A DNA stretch of 64,000 nt from Hyaloscypha bicolor E (lineage: Eukaryota; Ascomycota; Leotiomycetes; Helotiales; Hyaloscyphaceae). Positions 12,830 to 26,336 of the stretch are shown here, in pieces; position 1 is the stretch's first letter, and each line of letters opens with the position of its first letter. A model generated the notes under the pieces. The model did no database searches, was not told the origin of the DNA, and saw only the letters and a list, made by a program, of their open reading frames with translations. Where the stretch lies: the NCBI RefSeq assembly GCF_002865645.1, contig NW_020194552.1, forward strand, positions 558,001 through 622,000. The letters are read 5' to 3'. The translations under genes and the position numbers were made by a program.

Positions 12830-15650
12830 GAATCCGAAATAATGAAATATTTAGGATCCTCTTCTATTAGTTAATCTAATTTCTCCTCTATATACTTAAA
12901 ATAAGACTTATTACCTTCAAATAGTCTTATTTTATACTTCTGAACTTACTTAAAAGTAATCCGAACCCGTTTAGCCATATTCTTATACTAAATCTAATAT
13001 AGTTCTTTATATTAATTAGTATCTGCCTTTAATTATTACTTAATTTCTGTTTTTACTACAGGATATTAAGGAGGCTTATTATAGTAAATTATATTATAAA
13101 TCGTACTAATATACTCTAAATAAATAGCTTCTTCGAATTTCGTATTATTTATAGTATTCTTAAATTAATCTTTAATAAGAGAGAAAAGCTCTAGATAAGA
13201 GGCTTTAATAATCTTATAAAAGACTTTATTCTCGTATATTTTATCTTTAATAGTAACTAGACTTATTAGAACTATAGTAAAAGGTCTATTAAGTAGTAAA
13301 TTATTATTAAGCTATTCTTTAACTTATATATTATTCAAGAATTAATACTTTCTTATAATTCTAGACTTATAGATTACCTAGCTAAAAGCATTTATTTATC
13401 TAGTTAAATAAACTATATTTAAAGTCTTTTCTCCTATTATTTTTAGTAAATACTTACCTAATTCTTTAGCTATTTCCGGCTTAAATTTATTAGAAATAAA
13501 AAAGTAATTAATATTTTTAAAGAACTTCTTACTAAAAGTAGTAGCTTTCTTATAGTCTATAAGAAAAATATAGCTAATATTTCAATACTCTTTACTAAAA
13601 TAGAATTCGCTACTTAAAGCTTTAGTAGTAGCTAGATCCTTAGTATTACTTTTATACTAATTATAATTAATATTTCCAGAAATATAGTATCTAGCTAGCT
13701 AAGAGTAAATAACTAGATATATAGGGTATTTATTTAATATCTTATAAAATCCGAGCTATATTAATAGATCTGCTATTAAAAGTTAAGAGGCTAAGATAAA
13801 ATAACTATTATTAAGATCTTTATGTATTATTTTTTCGGAAATAGAACTATAGTATTTCTATTTCTTCTATTAAGAATTCTCAAATACTAAGCTTCTTAAT
13901 CTACTTTAAATAATTCTTCTTATAAATATAGCTATTTATATCTAGATTAGTAATACTAGACTTAGGAATAGAAACTATAATATTGAATTAAAGCTATAAA
14001 TTGGAGCGGAATTAATTAGAAATATAATACTTATATCTATATTACTTAATTTTCTAGGTCTTAAAAAAGAAATCCCGTATTTCCTTATTTACTCAAGTAA
14101 TAGAAATATATTTCTTGCCCTTAATAATTTTATAGATCTTAGTAACTAGCTTTAGAGTATCTTTAATATTTCATATATTAATAAAGAAAATATTAGTAAG
14201 CTATTAAATATATTCTATATAAGGAGCTTTAAGAAATCTATTATTAACCCTATAGTATTCTTACTTATAAATAGATCCTAAAATACTATTATATATTTCT
14301 TTAAAAATATACTTATTTTACTAAGCAAGTATTAGCTTCTATTTAGCTAGTATCTTATAAGTATACTAAATGCCTTTATTAAGTTCTTCGGACTTAATAT
14401 TCTTAATCTTTTATTTCTTGGTTCTAAATATAATTACGGGAATCTTTCTAGATAGTATTTTTTTTTTTAGAATAAAGAATTTCTTCTTGCTTTTCTTTAT
14501 TTTACTAATCTTATATTTAGTCTAGTATTTAGATCTTTATTATTTATTAGAGTCTTAGGCTTAGCTTATTCTTTATTCTTACCAGATTCTTCTTATCTAG
14601 TTATACTAGTTCTACTAGCCTTACTAATAGTTTTCTTATTAGGCTTTATTAAATTAGCTTTATTTTTCTTAGCTAGATCCGGTTAAGTTAAAGCAGAAAT
14701 TATAATAGGGGCCTATTTTTTAGGCTTATCTCGAAAAGCAGGAAAAGGCTTATTACTATAAACTTCCTTACTTAAAATTCCGGAAATATTAAAAATATAT
14801 TATCTAGCTTTAAGATTATTAGCTAATAATAGCTTAAACTCTAATTCTTTAGGTTCCGAAATAGCTTTAGTATATTTAAATACCTTAGTAATATCTAATT
14901 TAGTAAATATACTAGTATTCTAATATTTCTTATTCTTAATATATTTCAAAGTAGCTTTATTAATTAATTAAATAGCTTTATATATTAAAGCTTTTATTTT
15001 AAAAAGAAAGTATAATTTCTTATAAACGTTTTTATTAAGATTATTACAGATATTATTAATATATTAGCTAAAAGCTTTATTATATAGTATAATTTCATTC
15101 TAATCCTTAGTATTAAGACCGTTTATTATTCCTTCGTCCGGTGAGACATGTCCAGCGCTAGCAAGGGGTGTGTGGCTGCACGCAAGCCTCATCTCGTTTT
15201 ATTACGCTTCAAGAGGCTTGCGTGCAGCCACACACCCCTTGCTAGCGCTGGACATGTCTCACCGGACGAAGGGATAGTCTTAATCTTATTAAGTTTTTCT
15301 TATTTGCCTTTAAAAATGCCTTTAATAATATTCTTGAATTCCCTATTATTAGCTTAGTAGTTCTTTAGTTCCTTTTTAGTTAATCCTAGTCTAGTTCTAT
15401 TTCTAATAAAAAATTTCTATTTTAAGAGCTTATTATATATATTACTTAGCTTATCTAGAATATTCGTATTAAATTCGGTAATTATAGTTATCTTTTCTAG
15501 TATTAATAGGTCTTTTATAACTATCCAAGCTCCTTTAATACTCTAAACTTTAATACTATTAATTCATAGGCTTTTAATAATACTATAGCTTATAAGAACT
15601 AGCTATTATACTTTACTAGCTTAAGAAATCTATACTTCGGCCATTTTATT
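12830..15650 (-). pseudogene. Unidentified accessory reading frame between integrase and 3' LTR of Gypsy element 3
   Basis: From an ATG near 15646 (MAEV) down to about 12830 the minus strand keeps a coding-like frame. Stops are almost all TAA/TAG of the RIP kind, Lys/Asn/Ile-rich with charged stretches. About 900 codons are covered. Visible parts include LGLTKKELKN (about 15385), a basic segment with DLAKKNKANLIKPNKKTISK (about 14620-14680) and a C-terminal part with MAKRVRITFK (about 12960) followed by a charged helical stretch. The hairpin element 15129-15274 is inserted inside it. I recognise no domain. The position is where some Gypsy elements carry an env or other extra gene, but no signal peptide or membrane segment is clear. 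Confidence 0.55.
15129..15274. mobile_element. Foldback MITE, copy 1 (146 bp perfect hairpin, TA target duplication)
   Basis: Two arms of about 62 bp are exact reverse complements, apart from one base next to the tip, around a 22-bp loop. The outer 19 bp are CCTTCGTCCGGTGAGACAT. TA flanks both ends (15127-15128 and 15275-15276), the target of Tc1/mariner-type transposases. It is GC-rich and unmutated inside RIP-mutated DNA, so it arrived after the Gypsy element was inactivated. The only open frame across it is an artefact of the palindrome. No transposase is encoded; a related autonomous element must have mobilised it. Confidence 0.92.
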
Positions 15651-17417
15651 ATTTTTAATAAGTTATAAAAGTATTATTAGTATAATAATTATAGGTTATA
15701 GAATTAAAGATTCTTAAAATTATAAGAATTTCTTTTAAATATATTCCAAAATAAAGAGTAAATTAGAATAAACTTGGATTATATAAAGATATTATATATA
15801 TTCGAGTTTTTTTTTCTTTCTAGTAAGAAAATAAAGCTAAAATAATAATATATATAATAGAGAAAATAGATATAATAATTAGATATATTTAAGATAATAT
15901 AATTATAAATTAGGAATAATTATAGAAAGTAAAATATAAAATTAGACTTTTATTATAGAAAAGAATATAAATATATATATTTAAAAGAATATAATTAAGG
16001 AAATAATTAAGGCAGATTAAACTAAATAATAATAATAGAGAAATAAGAAAATAATATAATAGAAATATAAATATAGTAATAATATCTAAAATATTAAAAT
16101 ATAAAAAGAAATAATATAAATTTTATAATATAAATATATCTCAATTTCTTATTTATTTAGAGATATTCCTATTAACTTAAAAAATAATATAAAAAAAGAA
16201 ATAATATAGGAGATATATAGAAAATAAAATATATAAATATATTAAAGATATTAGAAAAGTATAAAATAAGTATTAATAGAAAAGAAGTTAGAATAATAGA
16301 ATTAAAAAATAACTTAAAATAAGATATTACTTTTTCTAAAACTAATTTATATCTTTTCTAAAAGCTAATTATATTTATTTAGTATTTATTAAAGTCGACT
16401 TTATATAATATAGAACTATTTAGTTAGCTAGGACTTTAAAATAATATCTATATTTATAAAAGTAATATTAAAGGTATTAGAATATATAGAAAAAAGAACT
16501 ATAAGATAATATAAATAAGATTTATAGTATTATTATTGAGTTTGGAATAATTAATATTAAAGTTAATATAGAATATAGAAAATTAGATATTCCGAATTAG
16601 TATTAAGAATATAATATTAAAAGTATTTTCTTAATTATTTAGATAATATTTAATAGTAAAATATAAATTAATAATAAGAATTAGTAAATTATATTAGCTT
16701 TTTAAAGAAGTAATTAGTTTTTAGTAATAAAATAGTATTATAATTAGAAAAAGAGTTCTATATAAGAGAAGTTCTTTATAGAGATAGAAATATATAATAT
16801 ACTAATTAAGCCTTAGTATAAGTTTTAAAAGCAGCTATAATATATACCTTAAATATAACTATAAGTATATAAAAAAAAAGATAAGTCCCTTAATAAGAAA
16901 TAAGTTAAATATAAAATAGGCTTTAAATAAATAGATCTAGTTTATCTAATATCTAAAAGATTTCCAGAATTATATATTATTAAATACTTTCGGAAATAAC
17001 TATTAGATTTAATAAGATTTCTCTTTTCTTTTATAAGGCTTCTAATTTGGCTATTTTATCTATATATAACTTCTAATTAGGAAGTTTATTTAGATATTAT
17101 AAGGAAACTTATAATAGTAGTTTAAGTTAAAATCGGGATCTATAAATATTATAATTAAGCTTTAGACTAGTATAAGCTATAAGAATAGCTAGTTAAAAAA
17201 ATAAATAGAGCTTCTAAAAGATTTCTATTTTAGTAAGATATATATAAAAGGCCTTCTTTCTTTTTCTCTTCTCTTTCTAATTCCAAATATAATTATTATC
17301 TATTATTATAATTCGGAATTAAAAGTTTATAAAGTAATTTTTTAATTCCCTATTTATTTTTATACTAAAAGAAATATTTTATATTTAATTCCCAAAATCT
17401 AGTAATAGAATTTCATA

Positions 17418-18313
17418 ATCGTGCGTCAGGACTTGCACTAAAGCCCCTGCGTCCCTGCGGGTTTAGTGCGTATTAGTAATATGGTCGAAAATCAGTAATA
17501 TGGTCGTTTTTTTGGAATACCAATTTTCGGAATTTTGGTGAAAATCGAAGAAAAATATTTTATAGTTTATATGGACTTTATACTATAATTAATAATTAAA
17601 ATTCTCTTACTTTCATATCGCATGTACATATAGTAAAAAATAGTAGAAATATTATATACTTTACCTCGTTGGCGACCCTCCCAAAATACTACGATTCTGA
17701 GAAATTAATTAATTACATAACTATTACGTCCTAATTTATATACCCAATAATTGTCTCCTTCCCATTAGCATCTAATCTAACTATATTACCAAAGCTATTA
17801 TTATAAAATAAAGGGAGAAAGGGGGAGTGGCTTGACAAAACCAAGCTCTCTACCTAGCATTTATTATTATACGCAAATATATATCGCCTGGTGGGTGGAC
17901 GCACTCTCCGCCAGAATCTTGTTTGCCGCCGCGCGAACTGTCTTGAGATTAGCTTTATGACCTAAATAGATCAGGAGATTAATAAACTGCTTCAGGGCCT
18001 CCTCCTGATCAGGATTAAGGGCTTTGTTGAGGCCCCCTTTGGTGTTTTGTGGTTTTCGTCTAGCCTAACGCGCTTTCCAGAGTCAATATTTTCCCTGAAT
18101 TAACGCGCAATTGCAGATTTTTTGGCATGTGGGTTCTGGCATAGAAATCAGAGGCCTGGGCCATTATTTTCACTTCTTCTGGGTTATATTTGGCCATGGT
18201 ATTGATATTTAATTAATTAAAATCGATAAATGGGAGAAAAAAGCGACCATATTGCTGATACGCACTAAACCCGCAGGGACGCAGGGGCTTTAGTGCAAGT
18301 CCTGACGCACGAT
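17418..18313 (-). mobile_element. Non-autonomous pogo/Fot1-type DNA transposon, 896 bp, TIRs about 70 bp
   Basis: The terminal inverted repeats 17418-17487 and 18244-18313 match over 70 bp with two differences and start ATCGTGCGTCAGGACTTGCA. TA flanks both ends (17416-17417 and 18314-18315). Between the TIRs the minus strand retains only the N-terminal part of a transposase. Most of the catalytic domain is missing, so the copy is an internal deletion derivative. Each TIR also contains a smaller inverted repeat (GCACTAAA...TTTAGTGC) that could fold on itself. The element is hardly RIP-mutated, in contrast to its host retrotransposon. Confidence 0.9.
17870..18196 (-). pseudogene. Truncated pogo/Fot1-like transposase, N-terminal DNA-binding part only
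   Basis: From the ATG at 18196 the minus strand reads MAKYNPEEVKIMAQASDFYA and onward about 45 codons. A frameshift near 18062 follows, and the next frame continues with TKGGLNKALNPDQEEALKQF and KTVRAAANKILAES until a stop near 17870. The L-x-P-x-Q-E-x-A-L block followed by an A-A-N-x-I-L helix is typical of the N-terminal helix-turn-helix region of fungal pogo/Fot1 transposases, which binds the TIRs. The DDE catalytic domain is absent. The fragment cannot transpose DNA. Confidence 0.8.
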
Positions 18314-19299
18314 TATATTAAGAATACTATCTAGTAATAATAATTAGATAATAATAGGAAATAAGTAATAATAAAGCTTATCCGATTTCTAGAATAATAA
18401 TCTAATAATAATATTTTCTAAAAATTATAAATAATAATTAGAAAGAAAAAATAAAAGATATATAAAGAATTAAAAATAATAAGCTTTATTTCAGATTAAA
18501 AAGAACTTCTATTATTAGATATTTTCTTCTAGTTTTCTATAAAAGAAATATATTTTATTCTTTCTAATTCTAGTAATTTTAGAATATATATAATAATACT
18601 AGTAGCTTTCTTAATTTCTTAAGTACTATTTTACTTATAGTATTCTATAATAGCTTTTTTTCTAGTTCTATATTTATTCTAAAATATTTATTTATAAATA
18701 TATATTTATTATTAACTTTATTTTTAGAGAAATACTAGAATTTATTTCTTTTAATAAACTATTTAAATTAATTTCCGGTATATATTCTTTAAAATATAGT
18801 ATTATTAAGTTCTTCTAATATATAATATTCTTTTAGTTAATTTATATATCTTATTCTATATAAACTAAGCTAGTTATATAGTAGCTTTATATTTCTTAAC
18901 TTGTTTTAATTTATTAATTTAATATTATATATAAGAACTAGATTCTTTTCGGAAATAGGCTTTAAATAAATCTAATAAATAATATTAAATTACTTTTTTC
19001 TCTCTCGGTATTATCTATTTTTCTTTATTCTGGCTTCTTTAATATCTTTATTTCTTATTTATATTTGCTTTATATATATTTCTAGAAGTATTTCTCTATT
19101 ATAAACTTTATTTTATTTAAGTATTTTCTAGATTAGAAAGTATATTTCTATAAATAATATAGCTTTCCTATTATAAATTATATAAAAAGAAATAAATCTA
19201 GTTAGTTTATATATAGTAACTCGGTTAGTAAATAGAATATATAGTAATAAATCTATTTAAAGCTTCTTTTTACTTATTATAAATATAATAAGTATTTAA

Positions 19300-19800
19300 A
19301 TAATTAATTAATACTTTTTTTTAATTATACTATTTCTTTTGGAATTATAAGCCAAAATAATAATTCTATTAATTTCTAGCTTATTAAGTTCCTAAATTAC
19401 TATTTCTTTAAATTCTAATTTACTATTTATCTTAAGCTATTTAAATAAACTATACCTATAAATAATTTCTTTTTAAATAAACTTAGTAATCTTTTTACTA
19501 GTTAGGTTTTTTAAAGGTCTAGCTTTAATCTATCCTAAAAAGTCGTTTCTAGTAATAACTAGTAAGTTATATTCTTTATAGTCTAATAGTTTAACTATAT
19601 TAATTTCAAGGTAATAGAAAAGAAATATAGCTTTTATTAAATATAAAGCTTCTTTTTATTTTCTTTTACTCTTATATTAATAGACTTTATAAGTACTAAT
19701 ATACTTTTATATATAGTTATAATAACCTTTCTAGTAATAGTAGCTAGCTATTAAATAAAAGATATTTTCTTTTCTAGTATATCTAATTTTATTATATAAT
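19300..19800 (-). pseudogene. Integrase core of Gypsy element 3, RIP-mutated
   Basis: The minus-strand frames show FKEIVIQELNKLEINRI (about 19380-19440) directly after a catalytic position now read as Asn (RLKIN). LAYN and a SII-plus-basic segment follow (about 19330-19380). This is the second-Asp-to-Glu part of the integrase of a Gypsy clade common in fungi. Upstream (about 19450-19680) the first part of the core is readable in an adjacent frame. The integrase zinc finger was not located. Confidence 0.7.
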
Positions 19801-20949
19801 TTTTTAATAATAATTTTTCTTTATTCTTAATTATTAATAATAAGTTAAGATAAATATACTTTAGATATAATTCTTTATAGTAATTAATTTCTTATATTAT
19901 AATTTAAAGCTTCTTTATTTAACTTTCAAAACTCGGTTCTAGATATTTCTCCTAATCTAAAGAATATTATAAGGTATTATATAATATTCTAGTATTATTC
20001 GGAATAGCTATTATTTAAGAAATCTAGTAAAATAGTCGGGTTATTAAATAAAGTATAAAAGTTGATATTATTATTTACTATTTTATTAAAAATTATATAT
20101 AAAAAGCTATAGCCTTTATTATATAACTTCCGGATTTTATTATTTTTTAATATTACTAATTTGCTTCCGGATATAATAAGGCTTTAATTATTAATTTCTA
20201 ATAACTAGATATTATTATTTAAATATCTAGTAAAAATCTTAGAAATCTAATTCCTTAAAATAATATTATATAACTAAACCGGAACTGCTTTCTTTAACTA
20301 AACTTTCTATCTAATAAGTATTATTCTTATAATATTAAGCTCTATTACTAACTATTTATTAATATCCTTATTATTCTCGATATTACCTTCTTATTATAAA
20401 TATCTTAATAATTTATTAGTAGTAATATACTTGGTTTCTTTAATATACTTAATTTTAAAATTAAATAATTAAATTCATACTAGCTAGTAAATAATTAGAG
20501 CTCTAGGAAAATTCATAGCTGTTTTACTTAGCTATATAACGAGTATATTAGTATTTAGTTTAAGAATAAAGTAAACTTTATATAGCCAGAATTATACTTT
20601 CTATAAATACTTTACTAGTTCTTGGTATTTTCTCTTAATAATATTATACTTCCGTTTAGTATTATTTCAGATTTCAGACTTATATTATATAACTTTCTTT
20701 TTCCCTTTATTATTATATTAATTAAGAGTTCTGCCCTATTTATCCAGGCTAGTATTTATTACTAATATAATTATTCCCTAACTTTCTAATAAATTATAAT
20801 ATAACTTATAAAGTATTAAAATAGTAATAAGCTTTTCTTAAAGAATTTATATAGCTAGTACTTATTTATTACTTTAGTTCTATATTATATCCTTCCTTAT
20901 TAAATAGTAAATAGATTTAGTAATAATTATAAAGCCTTTAATCTAAATA

Positions 20950-21620
20950 TAGTAATAAATAATAATTCTAATAAATACTTTATTTTTAGTTATATTATTA
21001 TAATATTTCTATCTTAAGATTTTAGTAATTCCTGAGCTTAAAAGGCTTCTTCTAAATACTTTATAAATAAAGCTAATAATAACTATACTATTATAATAGA
21101 ACTATAATTTTTCTCTAATACTAGCTCCGGCTTATTTAACTTTATCTAAGGTTATATCTAGATTTTAAAGGTATTCGAATATAAAATACCGAATTTCAGG
21201 TAAAAATAAGCTATTTATTATAATTTATATAAGATCTCTTAACTCTAATATTATTAATAAATAATATAGTAATTTTAGGAAACAGATTCTCTAGAATAGT
21301 TATAATAATTCATATAAACTATATAATAGAATTAGTAGCTTTTTAAAATAATATAGTTATTTTTAATAGTTCCAGAAATATTAGAAATATAATTAAATCT
21401 CTATTATAAGTATCTAGTATAAATATATCTAGTAAATTCCTTTAAAATCTCTTTAGTAAACGAAAATAGGTTAGTATCTTATAGGATTACTAAATTTATT
21501 TTTATAATAGTATTAATTAGTCTATAAGTCCTAATAATCTTTTTTATAACCAAGAATTATAAATTTTAGTAAGGTCTATTATATTTCTTAAAAACTCTAT
21601 AATTTAGGTATTCTAATAGT
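20950..21620 (-). pseudogene. Reverse transcriptase of Gypsy element 3, RIP-mutated
   Basis: Minus strand, ignoring RIP stops: FLVIKKIIRTYRLINTIIKI (about 21490-21550), then a DTNL segment and KEFT (about 21420-21470). The catalytic box now reads FINNI with RVKRSY (about 21220-21260), and FYSNTFKI/LNKPEL segments (about 21120-21190) follow. The order and spacing match the palm and fingers of a fungal Gypsy RT clade whose catalytic box is normally F-L-D-D-I. Both catalytic Asp are now Asn. Confidence 0.8.
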
Positions 21621-24600
21621 ATTTTTATTATTACTAGTACTAGAGTTTTAGAATATAGGAAATTCTTCTCTTACTAGGCCTTATATTTAATAGTTTTAAT
21701 TAAAATAAATAAATTAATATTCTTATAAACTTTTCCAATTTCTTTCTAATTAAATATAATTATATTTTCTTAATTAATTATTAATTCTTGAAATATAGCT
21801 AGTTCTTTTTCCCAGAGCTAGTTACTAATATCTAATTATTTAAGATATTTCGGAATAAGTTATAAACCTTTTAAAATAGCTAATATTCTTAATAAAAAGT
21901 AATTCTTATATTTTCTAATATATTCTTATAGGTATTTTCTAGTTTTAGATCTCTTAAACTAGTCCGAATATTTACTAGAGCCTTCTCTAGTTCTATTATT
22001 AGTATTTACTAGTTAAATCTTCTTATTCTTTATTTTATATATTCCTATAACTAGAAATAAACTATAATTATTATCTTTTTCTTTAAGAACTATAGCTATT
22101 TTCTCTAGTATTTTTTTTTATCTAATTTCCGGAATTTATAATCTTCTTACTTAATTCCTTTCTAATTAAATATAAAGAGTACCTTTTTATCTAGTATTTT
22201 AATATATTTTCTTTAAGCTCTTATATATTTTAGAATCTTATCTAGTCTTAGGTTTTATATTTCTTAGCTTTGGGAATATATTTTTTTATTATTAGGAAAT
22301 ACTATTTTAGTTTCTTTTTAGAAATATTTTTATTTAATATTCTTTTTACTTATTTTTCTATTAATTCCGGAACTACTTTTAATAATATTCTAATTAGAGC
22401 CTTTTCTATTTTAGTTTCTCTAAAAATATTATTAATTTCCTAAACTCCTAAACCCAAAATAAAAGAGTTTATAAGAAATCCCGGTATTTTCCTATTTCCT
22501 CTAATATTACTACTAGTTATAATACCAGATTCTATTTTTTTCTTTTTATTTTTAGTTTCCTATTTTATATTACTTAATTTCTTAATTCTAGAAACTTAGT
22601 ATTCTTAAACTATTATTTTCTTTTACTTACTAATATTCTTTAAAAATAAAATAATTATAATAATCTAGGTATTCTAGTTATTTTTAGGATTAGTAAATCT
22701 TCTATTTTATAAATTATTACTTCTATATATAATATTTATCTTTATTTTTACTAAAAATAATTAATTAAATAGGATTTTTAAAACTTCTTTAACTAGAAAG
22801 AATATATTTTTATATTTTATTCTATTTATAATCTTAGTTCTAAGCTTTACTATTTCTATAAATCCAAATTCTATTCTAGTAATAATAGATATTTAATAAT
22901 CTATAGTATTATATATTCTTTTACTAATATTTCTAGAGATTCTTTTAAGAAAAATATTAACTATAGCTCTAGTATTAATTATTTCTTTATATTTAATACT
23001 TCCTTAAGGTTCTCGAAATATAAATTAGAGATATAAAGATTATATAATATATTTATAAGCTAGTAATACCCGAATATTAATATTATTACCTTTAAATTAA
23101 ATAATTTTATTAGTATTAGATACCTAAGCTAATATTTCTAATTCTTTAAATATTTTATTTATTATATAAGCTATAATTACTAGTTCTATAGATCTCCTAG
23201 TATATCTAATTATACTTAATATAATAATATTTCCTATTTATAAGATAATAAAATAAAAAATATTATCCTTAATTTATTAGTTCTAAAATATAATAGCTAG
23301 ATCCGGTATTTTTAAGGTATTAATAAATATTTTTATTTTCTTCTAAGTTTTTAGAAATAGAATAATTGCTTTTTTTTAGTAATCTTATTAGAATATTATT
23401 AATTTCAGGAATCCTATACTTATTATAATTAAGAATATACTAGGTTCCTAATTTGTTTTACTTATTTCCGGAAATATTAATATTTATATTCTTAGCTAGA
23501 CTATTCCCTTATTTATTATTTCTTAAAATAATATTTTTCTGGCCTTTTATATAAAATAGCTTTTTTTCTATTCTAGCTTATTTTTAGAAAATCTTTTTAG
23601 CTATTTTTATCTCTTTTCTCTTTTTTCTTAATAAAGAGCCCGTTATAATATTAATTGAAATACTATTTATAGCCAAATCTTAATACTATTTATTAATTCC
23701 AGAATCTAAAATATTAGTAATTCTAATATAATTTTTTTTTAAAATAAAGCAGCTATTTAGATTCTCTAAATATAACTTACTTATTTCTATATATAGATCC
23801 CGATTAGCTAGTTCCCTTTTCTTTTTCTTATCTAGTAAACTAGGTATTTTCTATTAATCTCTAGATATTTTTGAATTAAATATTTAAATTATAATTAAAT
23901 TCTTTTCTTTGAATTTAGGAAATAATTTAGTTAAACTACTAGTATTTACTAGTAAGAAAAAAGGAAATACTTTCTTATTTAGGCTTAAATAGCTCTTTAT
24001 ATTATCTTTTATTAAATTAGTAAATATATTTATAATTTATAAGCTTTCCTATTAATAAATAATAGAACTAAGAAATATAAATATATTCTAGATTAATATT
24101 ATTATTCTTATTTCTATTATAATACTTATAGTAAATTTATTCTCTTAGTTCTAGATCTATATTATAAGCTATATTAACTTAAGTAATATTTTCTAATTAT
24201 ATTTGAAATTAACTTTCTTTAGAATATAATTATCTAGATCCTTTATCTATTTTAGTTTAATTATTATAGCTATTATAGTATTTTCTATATTCTTTATTAC
24301 GAATTCTAATATATCTTTCCTAAAAACCCGAATTATATCTACTAGGCTATTAATACTATTATACTAGCTATATTTACTATAATTAACTAGATTATATAAG
24401 TAGGCTATAGATATTTTCTCGAATTATAATAGTAGTTATATTAAGTTATTTTTATAAGTTCTTTTAAGTTACGGTAATAATAAATAGTTTTTCTAGACTT
24501 CTTACTAGTTAGTTAATATTATCTTTTTTAGATTTATTACTTTTAGTAGGTTTTATATAATTAGCTATAGGCTAGGTTCTTTTTTTACTTATACTTATAA

Positions 24601-24899
24601 TAGCTTTAGAAAATATAATAGAAGGAACTAGTAAAGAATAATTATTTTCTGGTTTAGAAACTATATTATAGACTATTATATTCAAGTATTTTTATCTAAA
24701 TCTAAATATATCTGGATTATTAGTAATATTAAAATAGTATTTCTTTTTTTTATACTAATAAAATATTACTATTTTTTTATATATCTTATTATATTTATAA
24801 ATAGAAATATTTATAGACTTAAAGTTTATATTCTTAAAAATATAATCTCTTACTAGAATAAATAATTCTCTTATAAATTCTTAATATTAAGTAATTTCT

Positions 24900-25900
24900 T
24901 TTATTTCTTTTCTTTTTAGTAACTTCTTTAATACTTTATTAAATATATTAATATAAGACTTAAAAGATATTCTTTTATTCTAGGCTTATATAATAATTTA
25001 ATTAAGAAAGTTATAACTAATTTTAAGTATTTCCTAGTTATATTCTCGGAATTCCTTTAATAAGGCCTTAAAGAACTTGATTTCTTAGTAATTTCCTAGA
25101 TTATTAGTATAATACTCTAGTATAGCCTTAATCTAATTCTTATAGATAAGAGAAATATAATAGGTAGTTCTTTCTCTTTTAGTATTATTAGAAATATAGT
25201 AGTTCTTATATATATCTATATATTATTTTAAGAATATAGAAATATTATTTTCCTAAAACTATAGTACTTTAGAAGCTTTTATAAATAATAAGTTCAAATC
25301 CAATATTAGTATATACTTATTCTTAACTATATTAATCTTAATAATTTCTTCTATAATTAATTATAGAATTTCTATATCTAAGACTTTTACTAATAAGATT
25401 TCTAAAAAACTAACTTTCTATTTAAATATATCTTTTAGTTTAGGATCCGGGATTAGAGAGAAACCGGTTAATAATAATAGATATAATTAATATTTAAGTT
25501 TTAGTATTAGTAATAATAAAGTAATAGCTTTTCTAGTCTTATTTCTATTATTTATATTTTCTTTCCTATTTCTTTAGCTTAATACTTATAATATTTTCCC
25601 TTAATTTTACTAAACTAAATATATTTATTAATATTATTAAAGATAATAATAAAAATAATAAATATAATTTTACTAATTTTTCTGACTTTTCTGAATTCTC
25701 TTTCTTTTCTTTATTTAGTATCTATTTCTTTTTCTAGAAGCTTCTCTAGTTTATCTATATAATTTCTTATTTCTTATTTCTTTTTAATTCTTATTTCTAA
25801 TTCCTATTTACTATTCTACTTAAAATTAAGAATATTTCCTTTTTTAGATATCTTTTCTAGACTTAAAAATAAGTTTTTCTATTAAAACTAGTACTATTTT
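24900..25900 (-). pseudogene. gag-like region of Gypsy element 3
   Basis: The minus strand keeps a readable frame containing ENNISIFLK, NTKRERTTYYISLIYKNQIK and KFFKALLKEFREYN (about 25000-25280). It is preceded by a coiled-coil-like NYIDKLEKLLEKEI segment near 25730. The position just inside the 5' LTR and the helical content suggest gag. No zinc knuckle was found, so the assignment rests mainly on position. Confidence 0.5.
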
Positions 25901-26336
25901 TATTCCGGTCTTTATTATAACTAAAAATAATATATAAATTAATAATATAATTTTATTTCCGAATATTAAAGTCTATTTCTAACTAAGGTCTAATTTATAT
26001 TATCTTAGTATAATATTTCTTATTCTATTTCCTTTATTTCTTTTCCTTTTATAATTAGCCTCTATTTCTATTATTCCTATATATTATACTAGTAATTATA
26101 TCTTATAGCTAATCTATATCCAAGTTACTAGATATATTAGAAATTAATATAAGATACTAAAATTAATACTTATATATCCTTAATATTTTAGCCTTAGGCT
26201 TAAGGTATTATAATAGCCCTTTTCTTCCTAACTTACTAAGCTAATAATCTGCCTTATAAATATCCTTTAGAACTTTATAAGAATATTACCTTAATTATAA
26301 AGTTTTTATTCTCTCTATATTATTTATTATAAAATA

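Noticed and set aside
15148..15357. 69-codon open frame on the plus strand
   Set aside because: It runs through both arms of the hairpin element and into AT-rich DNA; the frame is a by-product of the palindrome.
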